Source of the DNA: Oscillochloris sp.
GTDB taxonomy: Bacteria > Chloroflexota > Chloroflexia > Chloroflexales > Chloroflexaceae
Reading direction: 5' to 3'
Assembly: GCA_012032775.1 (NCBI GenBank)
Contig: JAAUQO010000001.1
Coordinates: 1-64,000 of the forward strand
Length of the DNA stretch: 64,000 bases
Below, piece after piece: positions 38,717 to 49,409 of the stretch (position 1 is the stretch's first letter; the number at the start of each line of letters is the position of its first letter). The position numbers and the translations under genes are program-made. The notes beneath the pieces are model-generated. The model searched no databases and was not told the origin of the DNA. It saw nothing but the letters and a program-made list of their open reading frames with translations.

Positions 38717-41700
38717 TTAGAACTCGCCGCGCTCCATACCGCTGAGGTTGATCCCATCGAGCGCGGCGACATCATTATCGACATCGTCGGTAAGCTCAAC
38801 TGTGCGATCATCTTCGCTGAGCACCTCAACCGAGAGCCCAAGCGACTGAAGCTCCTTGATCAGCACCTTGAAGCTCTCAGGCACGCCGGCCTCCTGGATC
38901 GGTTCACCCTTCACAATCGCCTCGTAGGTCTTCACGCGGCCGACCACATCGTCTGACTTGACCGTCAGCATCTCCTGGAGGATATAGGCTGCGCCGTACG
39001 CTTCGAGCGCCCAGACCTCCATCTCACCGAAGCGCTGGCCGCCGAACTGGGCCTTACCGCCGAGGGGTTGCTGCGTCACCAGACTGTAGGGACCGGTGGA
39101 GCGAGCGTGGATCTTATCTTCCACCAGGTGAGCCAACTTCAGCATGTAGGCATAGCCGACCGTGACCGGATGATCGAAGCGATCGCCGGTACGACCGTCG
39201 TAGAGCGTAACCTTACCATCGCCGGGAAGACCGGCATTGATCAACGCTTCCTTGATCTGGGCCTCACTGGCGCCATCGAAGACCGGTGTTGCGATTCGAT
39301 AGCCAAGGCGGGCCACAGCCCAACCGAGGTGCGTCTCAAGGATCTGGCCGATATTCATACGCGACGGCACACCGATCGGATTGAGAATAATATCGACCGG
39401 GCGACCATCAGGCAAGAACGGCATATCCTCGATCGGCAATACCCGCGACACCACACCTTTATTTCCGTGGCGACCGGCCATCTTATCGCCGGCGCTGATC
39501 TTGCGCTTCTGACACAGCAGCACGCGCACCGTCTGGTTTACACCAACCGGCAATTCAGCCCCTTCGCTACGCGAGAAGACCTTGACATCGATCACCTTAC
39601 CGCGTACACCATTGGGCACCCGCAGCGAGCTATCCTTCACCTCGCGGGCCTTTTCACCGAAGATCGCGCGCAGCAGGCGCTCCTCAGCGGTCAGATCCGT
39701 CTCGCCTTTAGGCGTGATCTTGCCGACCAGAATATCGTTCGGCTGAACCTCGGCGCCGACATAGATAATCCCGCGCTCATCAAGATTGCGCAGACTATCC
39801 TGGCCGACATTCGGAATATCGCGGGTGATCTCCTCGGGGCCGAGCTTTGTATCGCGAGCCTCAACCTCATACTTCTCAATATGGATCGAAGTAAAGATAT
39901 CCTCGCGTACAAGGCGTTCGGAAACAAGAATGGCATCCTCGAAATTACCGCCTTCCCAGGGCATATAGGCGACGAGAATGTTCTGACCAAGCGCCAACTC
40001 ACCGAAATCGGTGCTGGAACTATCGGCGATCACCTCACCAACCTCAATCCGCTGTCCCTTCTGGACGTTAGGCCGCTGGTTAATGCAGGTATCCTGGTTC
40101 GAACGCATGAACTTGCGCAACGGATAAGTATACTCGTTGCCGTCGTCCTCCTGGACGATAATTCGATCGCCGTTGGCACTGACCACTACACCGGGCGTGC
40201 GTGCCACCACCACCTGACCGGAGTCACGGGCGGCGCGGTGCTCCATACCGGTGCCGACGATCGGCGCATCTGGGCGAAGCAACGGCACCGCCTGGCGCTG
40301 CATATTCGAACCCATCAGCGCACGGTTCGCGTCATCGTGCTCAAGGAAGGGGATGAGCGCCGTACTGACCGAAACCACCTGCTTCGGCGACACATCCATA
40401 TAATCGATACGATCGACTCGCTCTTGCACAAACTTCTCGCCGAAGCGACAGGCTGCCGCCGCATTCACGAAGCGATTATGCTCATCGATCGGCGCATTTG
40501 CCTGCGCAACAATAAAGCGATCCTCCTCATCGGCGCTGAGATACTCAACCTCTTGCGAGACAACCGGCTGGATGCGGATCATCTTAATCGGCATCTCAAT
40601 AATCTGCTCGGCCAGCGAACGATTAATCTCCGTCCCCGACTCGGCGATCGTCTCACCGGTATCGGGATTGACGATATCTTCGCGCAGGATTTGACCACGC
40701 AGCATACCGACCGTGATTCGACGCGCTATACCCTCATCGACCCGCGAGCCTTTTGCAGCGATCAGATCGCCGGTACGCAGGTCGCGCACATCGCGCAGCA
40801 ACATCTTCTTCTCGAGCCAAACCTGCGCATTATCGACCGTGTTGTACACCTTGCGATAGGGCGTCTCCAGAAAGCCCATCTCATTCACACGTGAGAAGGT
40901 GGACATCGTACCGATCAAACCGATATTCGGGCCTTCCGGCGTCTCCACCGGGCAGATCCGGCCATAGTGCGAGTGATGCACATCGCGCACTTCGAAACCG
41001 GCGCGGTCACGGGAAAGGCCACCGGGGCCAAGGGCAGAGAGGCGGCGCTTATTCGTCAACTCAGCGAGCGGATTAGTCTGATCCATAAACTGGCTAAGCT
41101 GTGAACCGCCGAAGAACTCACGCATCGCTGCAACCACCGGACGAATATTGATCAACCCGTTCGGTGTCGCGCTTTCGGGATCTTGCAGCGACATCCGCTC
41201 CTTGACCACACGTTCCAGGCGCAACAAACCAACCCGGAACTGCTGCTGGATCAACTCGCCGACGGTACGCACGCGGCGATTACCGAGGTGGTCGATATCA
41301 TCAGGACGGCCGATACCATTGTTAAGGTGGATCAACTGCTCGACGATCTTGAAGATATCGCGCGGCAGCAGCACTCGCACCTTCTGATCGGGCGCATTGC
41401 TGACGCCATCGCGGCGCGCATCGCGCTCCCAAAGGTTCTTATTGAGCTTATAGCGCCCAACCTTGGCGAGGTCGTAACGGCGCGGATTGAAGAGCAGCGA
41501 CTCGATCAACGAGCGCGCATTCTCCAAAGTCGGCGGATCACCGGGGCGCAGGCGCTTGTACAACTCCATCAGGGCCTCGCGCGAGTTGTGCGAGGGATCC
41601 TTATCGAGGGTAGCCTGCGTATAGGGATGCTCGGCGACTGTATCGACGTGGCGCAGCAATTCAAGAATTTGCTCGTTGTGTCCGTGCTGCTCCAACTCAT

Positions 41701-42403
41701 TATCGGGCACCCAGCGGCCTTCACCGTTCTCCTCAGCCTTCCAGGCGATAATCGCCCGCAGCAGAATGGTGACCGGGATTTTGCGCTTGCGATCGACTTT
41801 GACACTGAGCACATCGCGCTTATTGCTCTCGAACTCCAGCCATGCACCGCGGTTCGGGATCAACTTCGCAGAGTGCAGAGCCCGGCCGCTGGTCGGATCT
41901 TTATCGTCTTTGAAATACACGCCGGGCGAGCGAATCAATTGCGAAACCACGACACGCTCAGCGCCGTTGTAAATAAAGGTGCCGTTATCCGTCATCACCG
42001 GAAAATCGCCGAGAAAGATCTCGGTCTCCTTGATCTCGCCGGTGCTGAGAATGCGCAGTTCAACATTGACCCGCAGCGGAGCCGCGTACGTCAAATCGCG
42101 CTCACGACACTCAAACTCATCGAAGCGCGGCTCACCGAAGGCATAATCGCGGAAATGAAGCTCCAGGTTCTTACCCGTAAAGTCGGTGATCGGCGAAATC
42201 TCATCAAAGAGCTCGCGCAGGCCCTCTCGGCGGAACCAATCAAAGCTATTGACTTGCGTCTCGATCAAGCGCGGAACATCGATCGCGTCGTGAATACGCG
42301 CAAACGAGCGGCGCTCAATCCGCTGGACACGGCGCCCTGCTAATCCAGGATCGATCGGCGTAATCAACGGCTGCAGGACGACACTCTCAATCAACGGGGG
42401 CAT
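38717..42403 (-). CDS. rpoB: RNA polymerase subunit beta
   Basis: The 1,228-residue catalytic subunit has the expected blocks: [55 protein letters not shown] in the rifampicin pocket (split here only to show order), [16 protein letters not shown]-like [13 protein letters not shown], and [15 protein letters not shown] near the active site. No frameshift, intein or intron is seen. ATG at 42403 follows GGAGAGG. The end of the gene lies 32 bases before the inverted repeat of the endonuclease promoter. A long leader of about 270 bases precedes it. Confidence 0.97.
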   Translation of the reverse strand: MPPLIESVVLQPLITPIDPGLAGRRVQRIERRSFARIHDAIDVPRLIETQVNSFDWFRREGLRELFDEISPITDFTGKNLELHFRDYAFGEPRFDEFECRERDLTYAAPLRVNVELRILSTGEIKETEIFLGDFPVMTDNGTFIYNGAERVVVSQLIRSPGVYFKDDKDPTSGRALHSAKLIPNRGAWLEFESNKRDVLSVKVDRKRKIPVTILLRAIIAWKAEENGEGRWVPDNELEQHGHNEQILELLRHVDTVAEHPYTQATLDKDPSHNSREALMELYKRLRPGDPPTLENARSLIESLLFNPRRYDLAKVGRYKLNKNLWERDARRDGVSNAPDQKVRVLLPRDIFKIVEQLIHLNNGIGRPDDIDHLGNRRVRTVGELIQQQFRVGLLRLERVVKERMSLQDPESATPNGLINIRPVVAAMREFFGGSQLSQFMDQTNPLAELTNKRRLSALGPGGLSRDRAGFEVRDVHHSHYGRICPVETPEGPNIGLIGTMSTFSRVNEMGFLETPYRKVYNTVDNAQVWLEKKMLLRDVRDLRTGDLIAAKGSRVDEGIARRITVGMLRGQILREDIVNPDTGETIAESGTEINRSLAEQIIEMPIKMIRIQPVVSQEVEYLSADEEDRFIVAQANAPIDEHNRFVNAAAACRFGEKFVQERVDRIDYMDVSPKQVVSVSTALIPFLEHDDANRALMGSNMQRQAVPLLRPDAPIVGTGMEHRAARDSGQVVVARTPGVVVSANGDRIIVQEDDGNEYTYPLRKFMRSNQDTCINQRPNVQKGQRIEVGEVIADSSSTDFGELALGQNILVAYMPWEGGNFEDAILVSERLVREDIFTSIHIEKYEVEARDTKLGPEEITRDIPNVGQDSLRNLDERGIIYVGAEVQPNDILVGKITPKGETDLTAEERLLRAIFGEKAREVKDSSLRVPNGVRGKVIDVKVFSRSEGAELPVGVNQTVRVLLCQKRKISAGDKMAGRHGNKGVVSRVLPIEDMPFLPDGRPVDIILNPIGVPSRMNIGQILETHLGWAVARLGYRIATPVFDGASEAQIKEALINAGLPGDGKVTLYDGRTGDRFDHPVTVGYAYMLKLAHLVEDKIHARSTGPYSLVTQQPLGGKAQFGGQRFGEMEVWALEAYGAAYILQEMLTVKSDDVVGRVKTYEAIVKGEPIQEAGVPESFKVLIKELQSLGLSVEVLSEDDRTVELTDDVDNDVAALDGINLSGMERGEF

Positions 42404-42410
42404 ACTCACC

Positions 42411-42734
42411 TCTCCTCAGTCGTCGGCGGTCGGTCCACCGCGCATTGCGACACCGGCTGCGACGGTTGCGTTAGGCGATATGAAACACAAATCGCCGGCC
42501 CTCGGCGCATACCCTTCTGCGGGTTGCCTGATGACTGGCGTGAACAAGCGGTTGCGTGAATCCGCACCGGATACGTGCTTGGTGTACTACGAGGCAATTG
42601 TGGACAAGATCACAAAAACGATCACTCGTAAACGATTGATTTAACCATTGATTAACAAAGACAACCAGACTGCGAAAGAGGATATTAACATACAACGAAG
42701 CGAGTGTCAAGTTTCCCCCTTTGCAGCAAGCAAG
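42411..42734 (-). other. rpoB leader region
   Basis: More than 300 bases without a gene. It holds the rpoB promoter at its distal end and a leader of about 270 bases with several small inverted words (for example TTAATCAATGGTTAAATC). No ribosomal-protein genes precede rpoB here. I cannot assign a known leader family. Confidence 0.5.
42682..42710 (-). promoter_or_regulatory. rpoB promoter, TTGACA-N17-TAATAT
   Basis: On the minus strand the -35 is at 42705-42710 and the -10 at 42682-42687 with 17-base spacing. Start of transcription would be near 42675. Confidence 0.75.
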
Positions 42735-42763
42735 TTGCACAAATTAGCAGCTCGTGCTATACT
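42735..42763 (+). promoter_or_regulatory. tRNA-Arg promoter, TTGCAC-N17-TATACT
   Basis: The -35 is at 42735-42740 and the -10 at 42758-42763. It starts transcription about 12 bases before the tRNA. Confidence 0.7.
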
Positions 42764-42781
42764 AACGCTCGTTGCGGAGAT

Positions 42782-42858
42782 GACCCCGTAGCTCAGTGGA
42801 TTAGAGCGTTTCCCTGCGGAGGAAAAGGTCGCGCGTTCGAGTCGCGCCGGGGTCGCCA
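42782..42858 (+). tRNA. tRNA-Arg(GCG)
   Basis: 77 nt with encoded CCA and discriminator G. Acceptor GACCCCG/CGGGGTC, anticodon loop CTGCGGA with anticodon GCG, normal D loop with GG and T loop TTCGAGT. This is a fully canonical cloverleaf, unlike most of the array at 10.5-11.5 kb. Anticodon GCG for CGC/CGU codons is unusual in bacteria, where ACG (inosine) is the common form. Confidence 0.95.
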
Positions 42859-42868
42859 GTTTTGGAAA

Positions 42869-42897
42869 GGTGGTGCTTTAGAGCACCATCTTTTTTT
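42869..42897 (+). terminator. Rho-independent terminator of tRNA-Arg
   Basis: The 9-bp stem GGTGGTGCT/AGCACCATC (one G-T pair), loop TTAG, followed by seven T. It begins 10 bases after the tRNA. Confidence 0.9.
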
Positions 42898-42920
42898 ATT
42901 TCCGCAGGCCATGTTCTATT

Positions 42921-43880
42921 CTACCAGAGTTTGGCCAATAATGCAGGATCAATATTCCCCCCCGAAAGCAGCACCCCCACTCGGCGGCAATCAGCCGGCA
43001 ACGCGCCGGCCATCATCGCGGCCAATGCGACGGCGCCGGTTGGTTCGACCAACAGTTTCAGGCGCAGCAACAAATAACGCATGGTCTCCACGACCTGTTC
43101 ATCACTGACCAGCAACACATCCTCCACGTACTGCTGAATGATCGGGAAAGTGAGCCGGCCGGGGGCAGTGGTGCGAATACCGTCGGCGATGGTGGTTGGC
43201 GGCGAGATGCTGACACGCTTACCGGCCCGCAACGATTGCCGTACATCATCGGCGCCCTCGGTTTCCACGCCGAAGATGCGAATATCCGGCTTGAGGCCCT
43301 TTGCCGCAACCGCACATCCAGCGATCAAACCACCACCGCCGATCGGACAAACCAGCGCATCGAGATCGGGTTGGTCGGTGAGCAACTCCAGAGCCGCCGT
43401 GCCCTGGCCGGCGATAATGTGGGGATGGTCGTAGGGCGGGATGATCGTCAGGCCCCGTTCTTCGGCCACTGCACGTGCAAACTGTTCGCGATCAACGGCG
43501 GTGCGCGTATAGATCAGCACCTCGGCACCGTACTCTCTGGTGGCCGCCAGTTTCACACCTGGCGCATCGTCGGGCATGCAGATCACCGCAGGTACGCCGA
43601 GAATCCGGGCTGCAAGTGCTACGCCCTGGGCATGATTTCCGCTGCTAAACGCAACAATGCCGCGGGCACGTTCTTCAGCACTGAGCCGGCTGATCGCGTT
43701 ATATGCGCCGCGAAACTTAAATGCGCCGCCGCGCTGGAACTGCTCGCATTTAAGAAATACCCGACATCCGCTACGCGCATCGAGGCTACGGCTGCTATGA
43801 ATCGGCGTCCGGTGGGCGACACCGGCAAGGTTTTCGGCGGCGAACCGGACATCATCAAAAGTAATCGGAAACGTTTCCAT
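42921..43880 (-). CDS. ilvA: Threonine/serine dehydratase (PLP-dependent)
   Basis: The 319-residue fold-type II enzyme has the PLP-lysine block GGAFKFRGAYN (Lys55), SSGNHAQGVALAA for the phosphate/substrate site and the glycine-rich PLP loop IGGGGLIAG. There is no ACT regulatory domain, so this is the short (catabolic or racemase-like) form that deaminates Thr or Ser. GGAGAATAT precedes ATG. Serine racemase activity is an alternative. Confidence 0.9.
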   Translation of the reverse strand: METFPITFDDVRFAAENLAGVAHRTPIHSSRSLDARSGCRVFLKCEQFQRGGAFKFRGAYNAISRLSAEERARGIVAFSSGNHAQGVALAARILGVPAVICMPDDAPGVKLAATREYGAEVLIYTRTAVDREQFARAVAEERGLTIIPPYDHPHIIAGQGTAALELLTDQPDLDALVCPIGGGGLIAGCAVAAKGLKPDIRIFGVETEGADDVRQSLRAGKRVSISPPTTIADGIRTTAPGRLTFPIIQQYVEDVLLVSDEQVVETMRYLLLRLKLLVEPTGAVALAAMMAGALPADCRRVGVLLSGGNIDPALLAKLW

Positions 43881-44170
43881 ATATTCTCCTGCGGATTAAG
43901 CATGGGTTGATTATACAAGGCGTCATGCAAATGCAGCATTTCCTCATGTGGTAACGCTACAACATCAGGCAGAGGGCTGGCGCTTGACTGCGTGTCGAGA
44001 CCTCAAGGAAAAAGACGAATCCAGCAAGCGGTTGCGCAACAAATCACGGCGCGCTGGCCCGTAGATTGCGGTAACAGTGCAGCACAGATCCGCGAGCGGG
44101 ACAGGTATAATGCATACAGCGCCGAACCTTCCGGCGCAATTGAAGCGTTTAGCGCCGAGGAGCATCGCCC

Positions 44171-44647
44171 ATGGTTGTCGAGGCCCGGCTCAGCCCTACC
44201 CAATTTCGTCGTATTGCGTTGTTGCGCCACTTTCAGCGCCCCGGTTTCTACTTCTATTCACTTACGGCCGCCGCACTGACCGCCGGTGTATTGGCGTTGG
44301 GAATGCGACCGATCTTCCTGGCGGTAGGCTGGATTCCGTTCGTGATCTACATGGTGTTGGGGTTCATCAACGCAATTGTCGGCAGTCGCGGCGATAATCG
44401 TCCGTATTTGCTGCAAACCCGTTACGAGTTCAACGCCCGGGGCGTAAAGATGAGCACCAGCCAGGGGAGTAGCGAACTGGACTGGGATGCGTTTTTGCGC
44501 TGGCGCAAGGTGATCAACTGTTATGTGTTGGAGCTGAAATCGGGGCTGGTTATCGCCTTCCCGAACGACGGTCTTTCGCCGCAGCGCATACAGTCGCTGG
44601 ATGATTTGTTCAGCCGCGAAATTACGAAACGGAATAAGGGCGCGTGA
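44171..44647 (+). CDS. Membrane protein with YcxB-like C-terminal domain
   Basis: The 158-residue protein has two TM helices (about 30-46 and 51-68) and a short soluble domain with [30 protein letters not shown], resembling the YcxB-like family. The function is unknown. It is the only gene in a 940-base plus-strand stretch before the glucosidase. Confidence 0.7.
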   Translation: MVVEARLSPTQFRRIALLRHFQRPGFYFYSLTAAALTAGVLALGMRPIFLAVGWIPFVIYMVLGFINAIVGSRGDNRPYLLQTRYEFNARGVKMSTSQGSSELDWDAFLRWRKVINCYVLELKSGLVIAFPNDGLSPQRIQSLDDLFSREITKRNKGA

Positions 44648-44651
44648 GTCG

Positions 44652-44777
44652 ATGCAGAATGCAGAATTGGCGCGCATCAGACCGCAGGTAAAAATGCAGA
44701 ATGCAGAATTGGCGCGCATCAAACCGCAGGTAAAAATGCAGAATGCAGAATTGCCGCGCATCAGACCGCACGCAGTT
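44652..44777. repeat. Three tandem copies of a 42-bp unit
   Basis: The unit starts ATGCAGAATGCAGAATTGGC and recurs at 44652, 44694 and 44736. 42 bases equal 14 codons, so an open frame encoding [14 protein letters not shown]-like peptides runs through it into the next gene. CATCAGG words follow at 44780-44810. It looks intergenic, since GH13 starts at 44820. Confidence 0.9.
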
Positions 44778-44819
44778 GGCATCAGGCATCAAGTATCAGG
44801 CATTGAGATAGGGGTTTTG

Positions 44820-46417
44820 ATGACAGATCAACCAATCTGGTGGCAGTCGGGGGTGGTATACCAGATCTATCCGCGCAGTTTTCAGGATAGCAACAATGAC
44901 GGAATCGGCGATCTGGCCGGGATCGCCCAACGGCTCGATTATCTGCAAGAATTAGGGATCGATGCGCTCTGGATCTCGCCGATCTATCCTTCGCCGATGG
45001 CGGATTTCGGCTACGATGTGGCCGATTACACCGGCATCGATCCGATCTTCGGCACACTGGAAGATTTCGACACAATGTTGGCGGCGGCGCACACCCGTGG
45101 GCTGCGCGTGATCCTGGATCTGGTACCGAACCACAGCTCCGACGAACACCCCTGGTTTGTACAGTCGCGTTCAGCGCGCGACAATTCCTACCGCGACTGG
45201 TATATCTGGCGCGATCCGGCACCCGACGGCGGCCGCCGAACAACTGGATCAGCCACTTCGGCAGCCCGGCCTGGACCTTCGATGAAACGACGGGCCAATA
45301 TTATTTGCATTTGTTCGAGCCGAAGCAGCCCGATTTGAATTGGCGCAACCCACAGGTGCGCGCGGCGATCTACGATGCGATGCGCTTCTGGCTCAAGCGC
45401 GGTGTAGACGGATTTCGGGTCGATGTGATCTGGATGCTGATCAAGCACCCGGATTTCCCCGATAATCCGCCCAACCCCAATTATCGCGTCGGGCAGCCGG
45501 ATCAATGGAAGTTGCAACGGATTTACGATCAGAATCAGCCGGAAGTGCATGATGTGATCCGCGAGATGCGCCAGGTGATCGAGGAGTTCCCGGCGCGCTT
45601 GCTGATCGGCGAGATCTACATGGAGCCGGAGGGTCTGGCTACGTACTACGGGCCACAGCTCGACGAGTTACACTTGCCGTTCAATTTCAATCTGGTGACG
45701 TTGGAAGAATGGCACTCGCACAGTGTCGGCGAGATGATCACACGTTATGAAGCGGCGCTGCCGCCGGGCGGGTGGCCGAACTGGGTACTCGGCAACCATG
45801 ATCAGCCGCGGATCGCTTCGCGGGTGGGGGCGGCCCAGGCGCGATTGGCGCACCTGCTGCTGCTGACGTTGCGCGGCACACCAACGATGTATTACGGCGA
45901 CGAGATCGGCATGTCCGATGTGCCGATCCCGCAAGCGCAAGTGGTCGATCCGCAGGGATTACGTACACCCGGATTCAGTCGTGATCCGGAGCGTACGCCG
46001 ATGCAGTGGGACAACGCGCCGAATGCCGGTTTCAGCAGCACCAGGCCCTGGTTGCCGGTTGGAGCCGATTTGAGCGAGCATACGGTGGCGGCGCAACGGC
46101 AGGATCCGCACTCGCTTTTGAATCTGGTGAAGCAACTGCTCAAACTGCGGCGCAAACACCCGGCCCTGGCGGTGGGCGAATATGCGCCGGTAGTGGTGAG
46201 CGATCCGCATGCTCTGGCCTACCTACGCCGCCACGCCGACGAGCAACTGCTGGCAGCCCTGAATTTCGGCAGCGATCCGATCACGATCGAGCTGCATACA
46301 GCCGCAACTACAGGCGAGATCCTGGTAGCGACGCATCCCAACCGTAGCGGAACGGTTGAACTGGCACAGTTGACGCTTCAGCCGGCTGAGGGATTGTTGA
46401 TGAAGGTAGGGGATTAA
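44820..46417 (+). CDS. GH13 alpha-glucosidase (one frameshift)
   Basis: Starts [25 protein letters not shown], the standard N-terminus of oligo-1,6-/alpha-glucosidases. The four GH13 regions are [17 protein letters not shown] (nucleophile Asp), GEIYM (acid/base Glu) and VLGNHDQPR. The frame breaks near 45234; one missing C in GGCCCGCC joins DPAPDGG to [14 protein letters not shown] and gives 532 residues. It should hydrolyse alpha-glucosides from starch or sucrose-type oligosaccharides in the cytoplasm (no signal peptide). An in-frame extension through the 42-bp repeats is rejected. Confidence 0.92.
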
Positions 46418-46452
46418 GGACGCAGAGCGGCGCAGCATGCTGGGCTGTACGA

Positions 46453-46483
46453 GCGCCAAAGACTCACGATGAGTCTTTGGCGC
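46453..46483. terminator. Bidirectional terminator hairpin
   Basis: The perfect 14-bp stem GCGCCAAAGACTCA/TGAGTCTTTGGCGC with loop CGA lies between the convergent glucosidase and zinc permease genes. Confidence 0.8.
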
Positions 46484-46492
46484 CCGGCGATT

Positions 46493-47365
46493 TTAGCCCG
46501 GTTGTTCGCCGAGCCCAACCGGCGCGCGGCGCAGGTTCACGCGTTCAGCCAGGCGGCTAAACAGCCAGGTGAGCAAGAAAAAGGCAGTGCAGGTGAGCAC
46601 AATCGCCGCACCTGAGGCAATACTGAAGTAGTACGACAGATATAGCCCGATCACCCCGGCCGCCGCCGCGATCACGGCGGAGATCAGCAGCATCCAATGC
46701 AAGCGACGGGTGATAAGCGAGGCGGTAGCGGCCGGAGTAACCAGCACGGCCAGCATCAGCGCAACCCCAACCGTCTGAATCGCGATCACAACCGTCACCG
46801 CGATCAACACCAACAACAGATACTCCAGAAACTGAGTCGGCAAGTGAATCGTCGCGGCCAGAATCGGGTCGAAGGTAAGCACCAGCAACTCTTTGTAGAG
46901 CAACCCAATCAGCAGCAGAATCGCGGCGCCGAAGATCGCACTGCGCCAGAGATCACCGCTTGAGACACCGAGCACATCACCGAAAAGGAAATGAGTGAGA
47001 TCGACGCTGTAGCTGCGAACCGTTGAGATCAAGGCGACACCGAGGGCGAACATACCGGCGAAGACCACACCAATAGCGGTATCTTCGCGGATGCGCGCAC
47101 TGCGGGTAATTGCGCCGATCCCGAAAGCGCTGCCGATCGCAGTGATGAGCGCCCACCAGAACAGTGCGCCGCGATCACTGCCATGAAGCAAGTAGCCGCC
47201 GGCGAGGCCGGGCAGAATCGTGTGGGCCAGCGCATCGCCGAAGAAGGCCATACCGCGCAAAACCACATATACGCCGACAACCGCACAAACAACACCGACG
47301 ATCACGGCGGCAAGCATGCCGCGCAGCATAAAGGGATAGGCCAGTGGTTCGAGCAGAAATTCCAT
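46493..47365 (-). CDS. znuB: Zinc/manganese ABC transporter permease
   Basis: The 290-residue protein has 8 or 9 hydrophobic helices and starts MEFLLEPLAYPFMLRGMLAAVIVGVV. It contains GMAFFGDALAHTILPG and GVALMLAVLVTPAATA, the coupling motifs of ABC-3 permeases. It follows the ATPase gene by 2 bases. With ZnuA and ZnuC it should import zinc. Confidence 0.93.
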   Translation of the reverse strand: MEFLLEPLAYPFMLRGMLAAVIVGVVCAVVGVYVVLRGMAFFGDALAHTILPGLAGGYLLHGSDRGALFWWALITAIGSAFGIGAITRSARIREDTAIGVVFAGMFALGVALISTVRSYSVDLTHFLFGDVLGVSSGDLWRSAIFGAAILLLIGLLYKELLVLTFDPILAATIHLPTQFLEYLLLVLIAVTVVIAIQTVGVALMLAVLVTPAATASLITRRLHWMLLISAVIAAAAGVIGLYLSYYFSIASGAAIVLTCTAFFLLTWLFSRLAERVNLRRAPVGLGEQPG

Positions 47366-47367
47366 AG

Positions 47368-48186
47368 CTATGAATGATCGCCGTCACAGCAGGTGTCGGC
47401 CACGGTAAGCAAGCCGTCGCGGGTGAGTGACAGATGCAAATGACTACCGTAGGTTTCGATCAACCTGGCCGGCGTAAAGATTTCGGCGGCCGAACCGAAG
47501 CCGACCATACGGCGATTCAGCAGGATGGCGCGATCGAAGTGGCGAGCGGCAAGTTGCAGATCGTGCATAGCAGTGAGCGCCGTCACACCCTGCCTGCACA
47601 AGTGATCGAGAATCTGAAACAGATCGTCTTGCGCGGCGACATCAAGCCCATTCAGGGGTTCATCGAGCAAGAGGATGCGCGCTTCCTGAGTGAGGGCGCG
47701 GGCCAGAAACATCCGCTGCTGCTGGCCGCCGGAGAGTTGACCGATCTGCCGGTTAGCCAGTGATTCGAGGCGAACCAGCTTCAACGCCTCGTGAACACGC
47801 TCGCGGTCGGCCCGACGGGGACGGCGGAAGAAGCCGAGATGCCCGACCCGGCCCATCATCACAACATCGGCCACAGTAACGGGAAAACGCCAATCAACCT
47901 GACTGCGCTGAGGGACATAGGCCACCGCACCCGACAGCTTAATGCTGCCGGAGTTGGGCTTTTGTAAGCCGACGATCGCCTTCAGCAACGTGCTCTTGCC
48001 GGCACCGTTGGGACCGACAATCGCCACTCGTGATCCTGTCGGGATCCCGCAGGACACGCCTTCGAGTGCCACGCCGCTGTCGTAGCGCACGCACAGATCG
48101 CGGATCTCGATCGCCGGTTGCTCAGCGATACCGATCGCCGGAGTACCAGGAACTTTCTGCTGTGCAACCGATTGAAATGCCACCAT
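47368..48186 (-). CDS. znuC: Zinc/manganese ABC transporter ATP-binding protein
   Basis: The 272-residue ATPase has Walker A GPNGAGKST, QLSGGQQQRMFLARAL and Walker B ILLLDEPLNGLD. TAMHDLQLAARHFDRAILLNRRMVGFG is the D/H-loop block of manganese/zinc-type ABC ATPases. The start at 48186 follows GGAAGATACTTC. The C-terminus ends with CCDGDHS, a small Cys/His tail. Part of a three-gene operon. Confidence 0.92.
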   Translation of the reverse strand: MVAFQSVAQQKVPGTPAIGIAEQPAIEIRDLCVRYDSGVALEGVSCGIPTGSRVAIVGPNGAGKSTLLKAIVGLQKPNSGSIKLSGAVAYVPQRSQVDWRFPVTVADVVMMGRVGHLGFFRRPRRADRERVHEALKLVRLESLANRQIGQLSGGQQQRMFLARALTQEARILLLDEPLNGLDVAAQDDLFQILDHLCRQGVTALTAMHDLQLAARHFDRAILLNRRMVGFGSAAEIFTPARLIETYGSHLHLSLTRDGLLTVADTCCDGDHS

Positions 48187-48301
48187 GAAGTATCTTCCTT
48201 TACAGTGTGTGAGCGGCAAAACCGCCAACACCCCGTAAAAACAGTTATTGTCCGCTACGACAGCAACATCGCCGACGGCGTATCTTGCGATCAGTGTACA
48301 C

Positions 48302-49243
48302 CTAACGCAAGGCTTCGACTATCGTTCGTACGTTGGAACGCATGTAATCAAGGTACGTAGCAGCGGAATCATCACTGCTGAGCGATTCGGTCAAAATGGG
48401 CACAATCCGCACTCCGGTATCTGCGGCAAGGCGCTCGGCCAGATTCTGATTGGCGACATCGCCGACAAAGATCGCCGGGACTGCAAACTCCGTGATGCGA
48501 TCCTGCAAGGCGGCCAATTCCTGAGCCGACGGCTCGGCGCTTGAACTAAAGCCCGGCAAAACCGTGCCGATCTGCTGGAGGCCGTAGCGGTCGGCAAAAT
48601 AGCCGAAAACTGCATGATCGGTGACGAGAAGACGGCGTTCGGCCGGCACCTGGGCGAACTGCTCGGCAATCCAGCCATCGAGTGTGTCGAGTTCGGCGTT
48701 GTATGCAGCGGCATTGGACTGATACGTCGTAGCGCCGGCGGGATCAATTCGGCTCAGCGCCTCGGCCAACGTCTGCGACCAATACTTCACATTGCTCGGA
48801 TCGGTCCAGACATGGGGATCAAGGCCGTGTTCTTCGCCCTCGGCGTGTTCTTCGCCCTCGGCGTGTTCCTCGCCCTCGGCCAATTCGCGCAGTGCAATGC
48901 CGGCTGAAAGATCGATCACTTCGGCGGAGCCACCGGCGTTCGCCAAAAGACTCGTCAGAAACTCCTCATAACCGGCACCGTTAATCACGATCAGATCGGC
49001 GCTAGCGACGCGGGCGAGATCTTGCGGATTGGGCTGAAAGCTATGAGCATCGACACCAATCGGCACCAACGTGTCAACCACTGCGCGTTCACCGGCGATC
49101 TGCGATACCACATCGGCGACAATGCTGGTTGTCGCAATCACCGACAATTGGTCATCGGCAGGAGTTATTGCAGCAGGCGTGCCAGTACATGCAGTCAAGA
49201 GCATGACACTGCCGACCAACACAGGAAACAAACGGCGAAGCAT
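48302..49243 (-). CDS. znuA: Zinc-binding lipoprotein, ABC substrate-binding subunit
   Basis: The 313-residue protein has a lipobox at Cys19 (VMLLTAC). The metal-site His are GVDAHSFQPNP and the first of VTDHAVFGYFADRYGL. Between the lobes is an acidic His-rich loop in which GEEHAE is repeated three times before HGLDPHVWTDP, a hallmark of zinc rather than manganese carriers. Upstream are a consensus promoter and a Zur-like palindrome, so it is likely repressed by zinc. First gene of znuACB. Confidence 0.93.
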   Translation of the reverse strand: MLRRLFPVLVGSVMLLTACTGTPAAITPADDQLSVIATTSIVADVVSQIAGERAVVDTLVPIGVDAHSFQPNPQDLARVASADLIVINGAGYEEFLTSLLANAGGSAEVIDLSAGIALRELAEGEEHAEGEEHAEGEEHGLDPHVWTDPSNVKYWSQTLAEALSRIDPAGATTYQSNAAAYNAELDTLDGWIAEQFAQVPAERRLLVTDHAVFGYFADRYGLQQIGTVLPGFSSSAEPSAQELAALQDRITEFAVPAIFVGDVANQNLAERLAADTGVRIVPILTESLSSDDSAATYLDYMRSNVRTIVEALR

Positions 49244-49274
49244 AGGATCAGATTCCTCCGAAAATCACGCTTAC

Positions 49275-49289
49275 TGAAACAATGTTTCA
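49275..49289. promoter_or_regulatory. Zur-like operator, TGAAACA-A-TGTTTCA
   Basis: A perfect 7-1-7 palindrome 32 bases upstream of the znuA start, just downstream of the predicted transcription start. It matches the shape of Zur boxes (TGAAAATNATTTTCA-like) of actinobacteria at most positions. Confidence 0.65.
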
Positions 49290-49299
49290 ACAAGGCTGG

Positions 49300-49328
49300 A
49301 TTATCGCACCGGAGGAAGAAGCTGTCAA
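49300..49328 (-). promoter_or_regulatory. znuACB promoter, TTGACA-N17-GATAAT
   Basis: On the minus strand the -35 is at 49323-49328 and the -10 at 49300-49305. TGC precedes the -10, giving an extended -10. Confidence 0.7.
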
Positions 49329-49409
49329 ATAAGCAGTAACGCAATCGCCTGTAGTGGCGGCAGGCGTACCGGTTCGTTTTGCTTCCGGCAGGATTGTCTA
49401 TGGGCCTGC

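Noticed and set aside
39068-40894. 608-codon open frame on the plus strand opposite rpoB
   Set aside because: It is antisense to conserved rpoB, lacks family motifs, and has a composition typical of GC-rich shadow frames.
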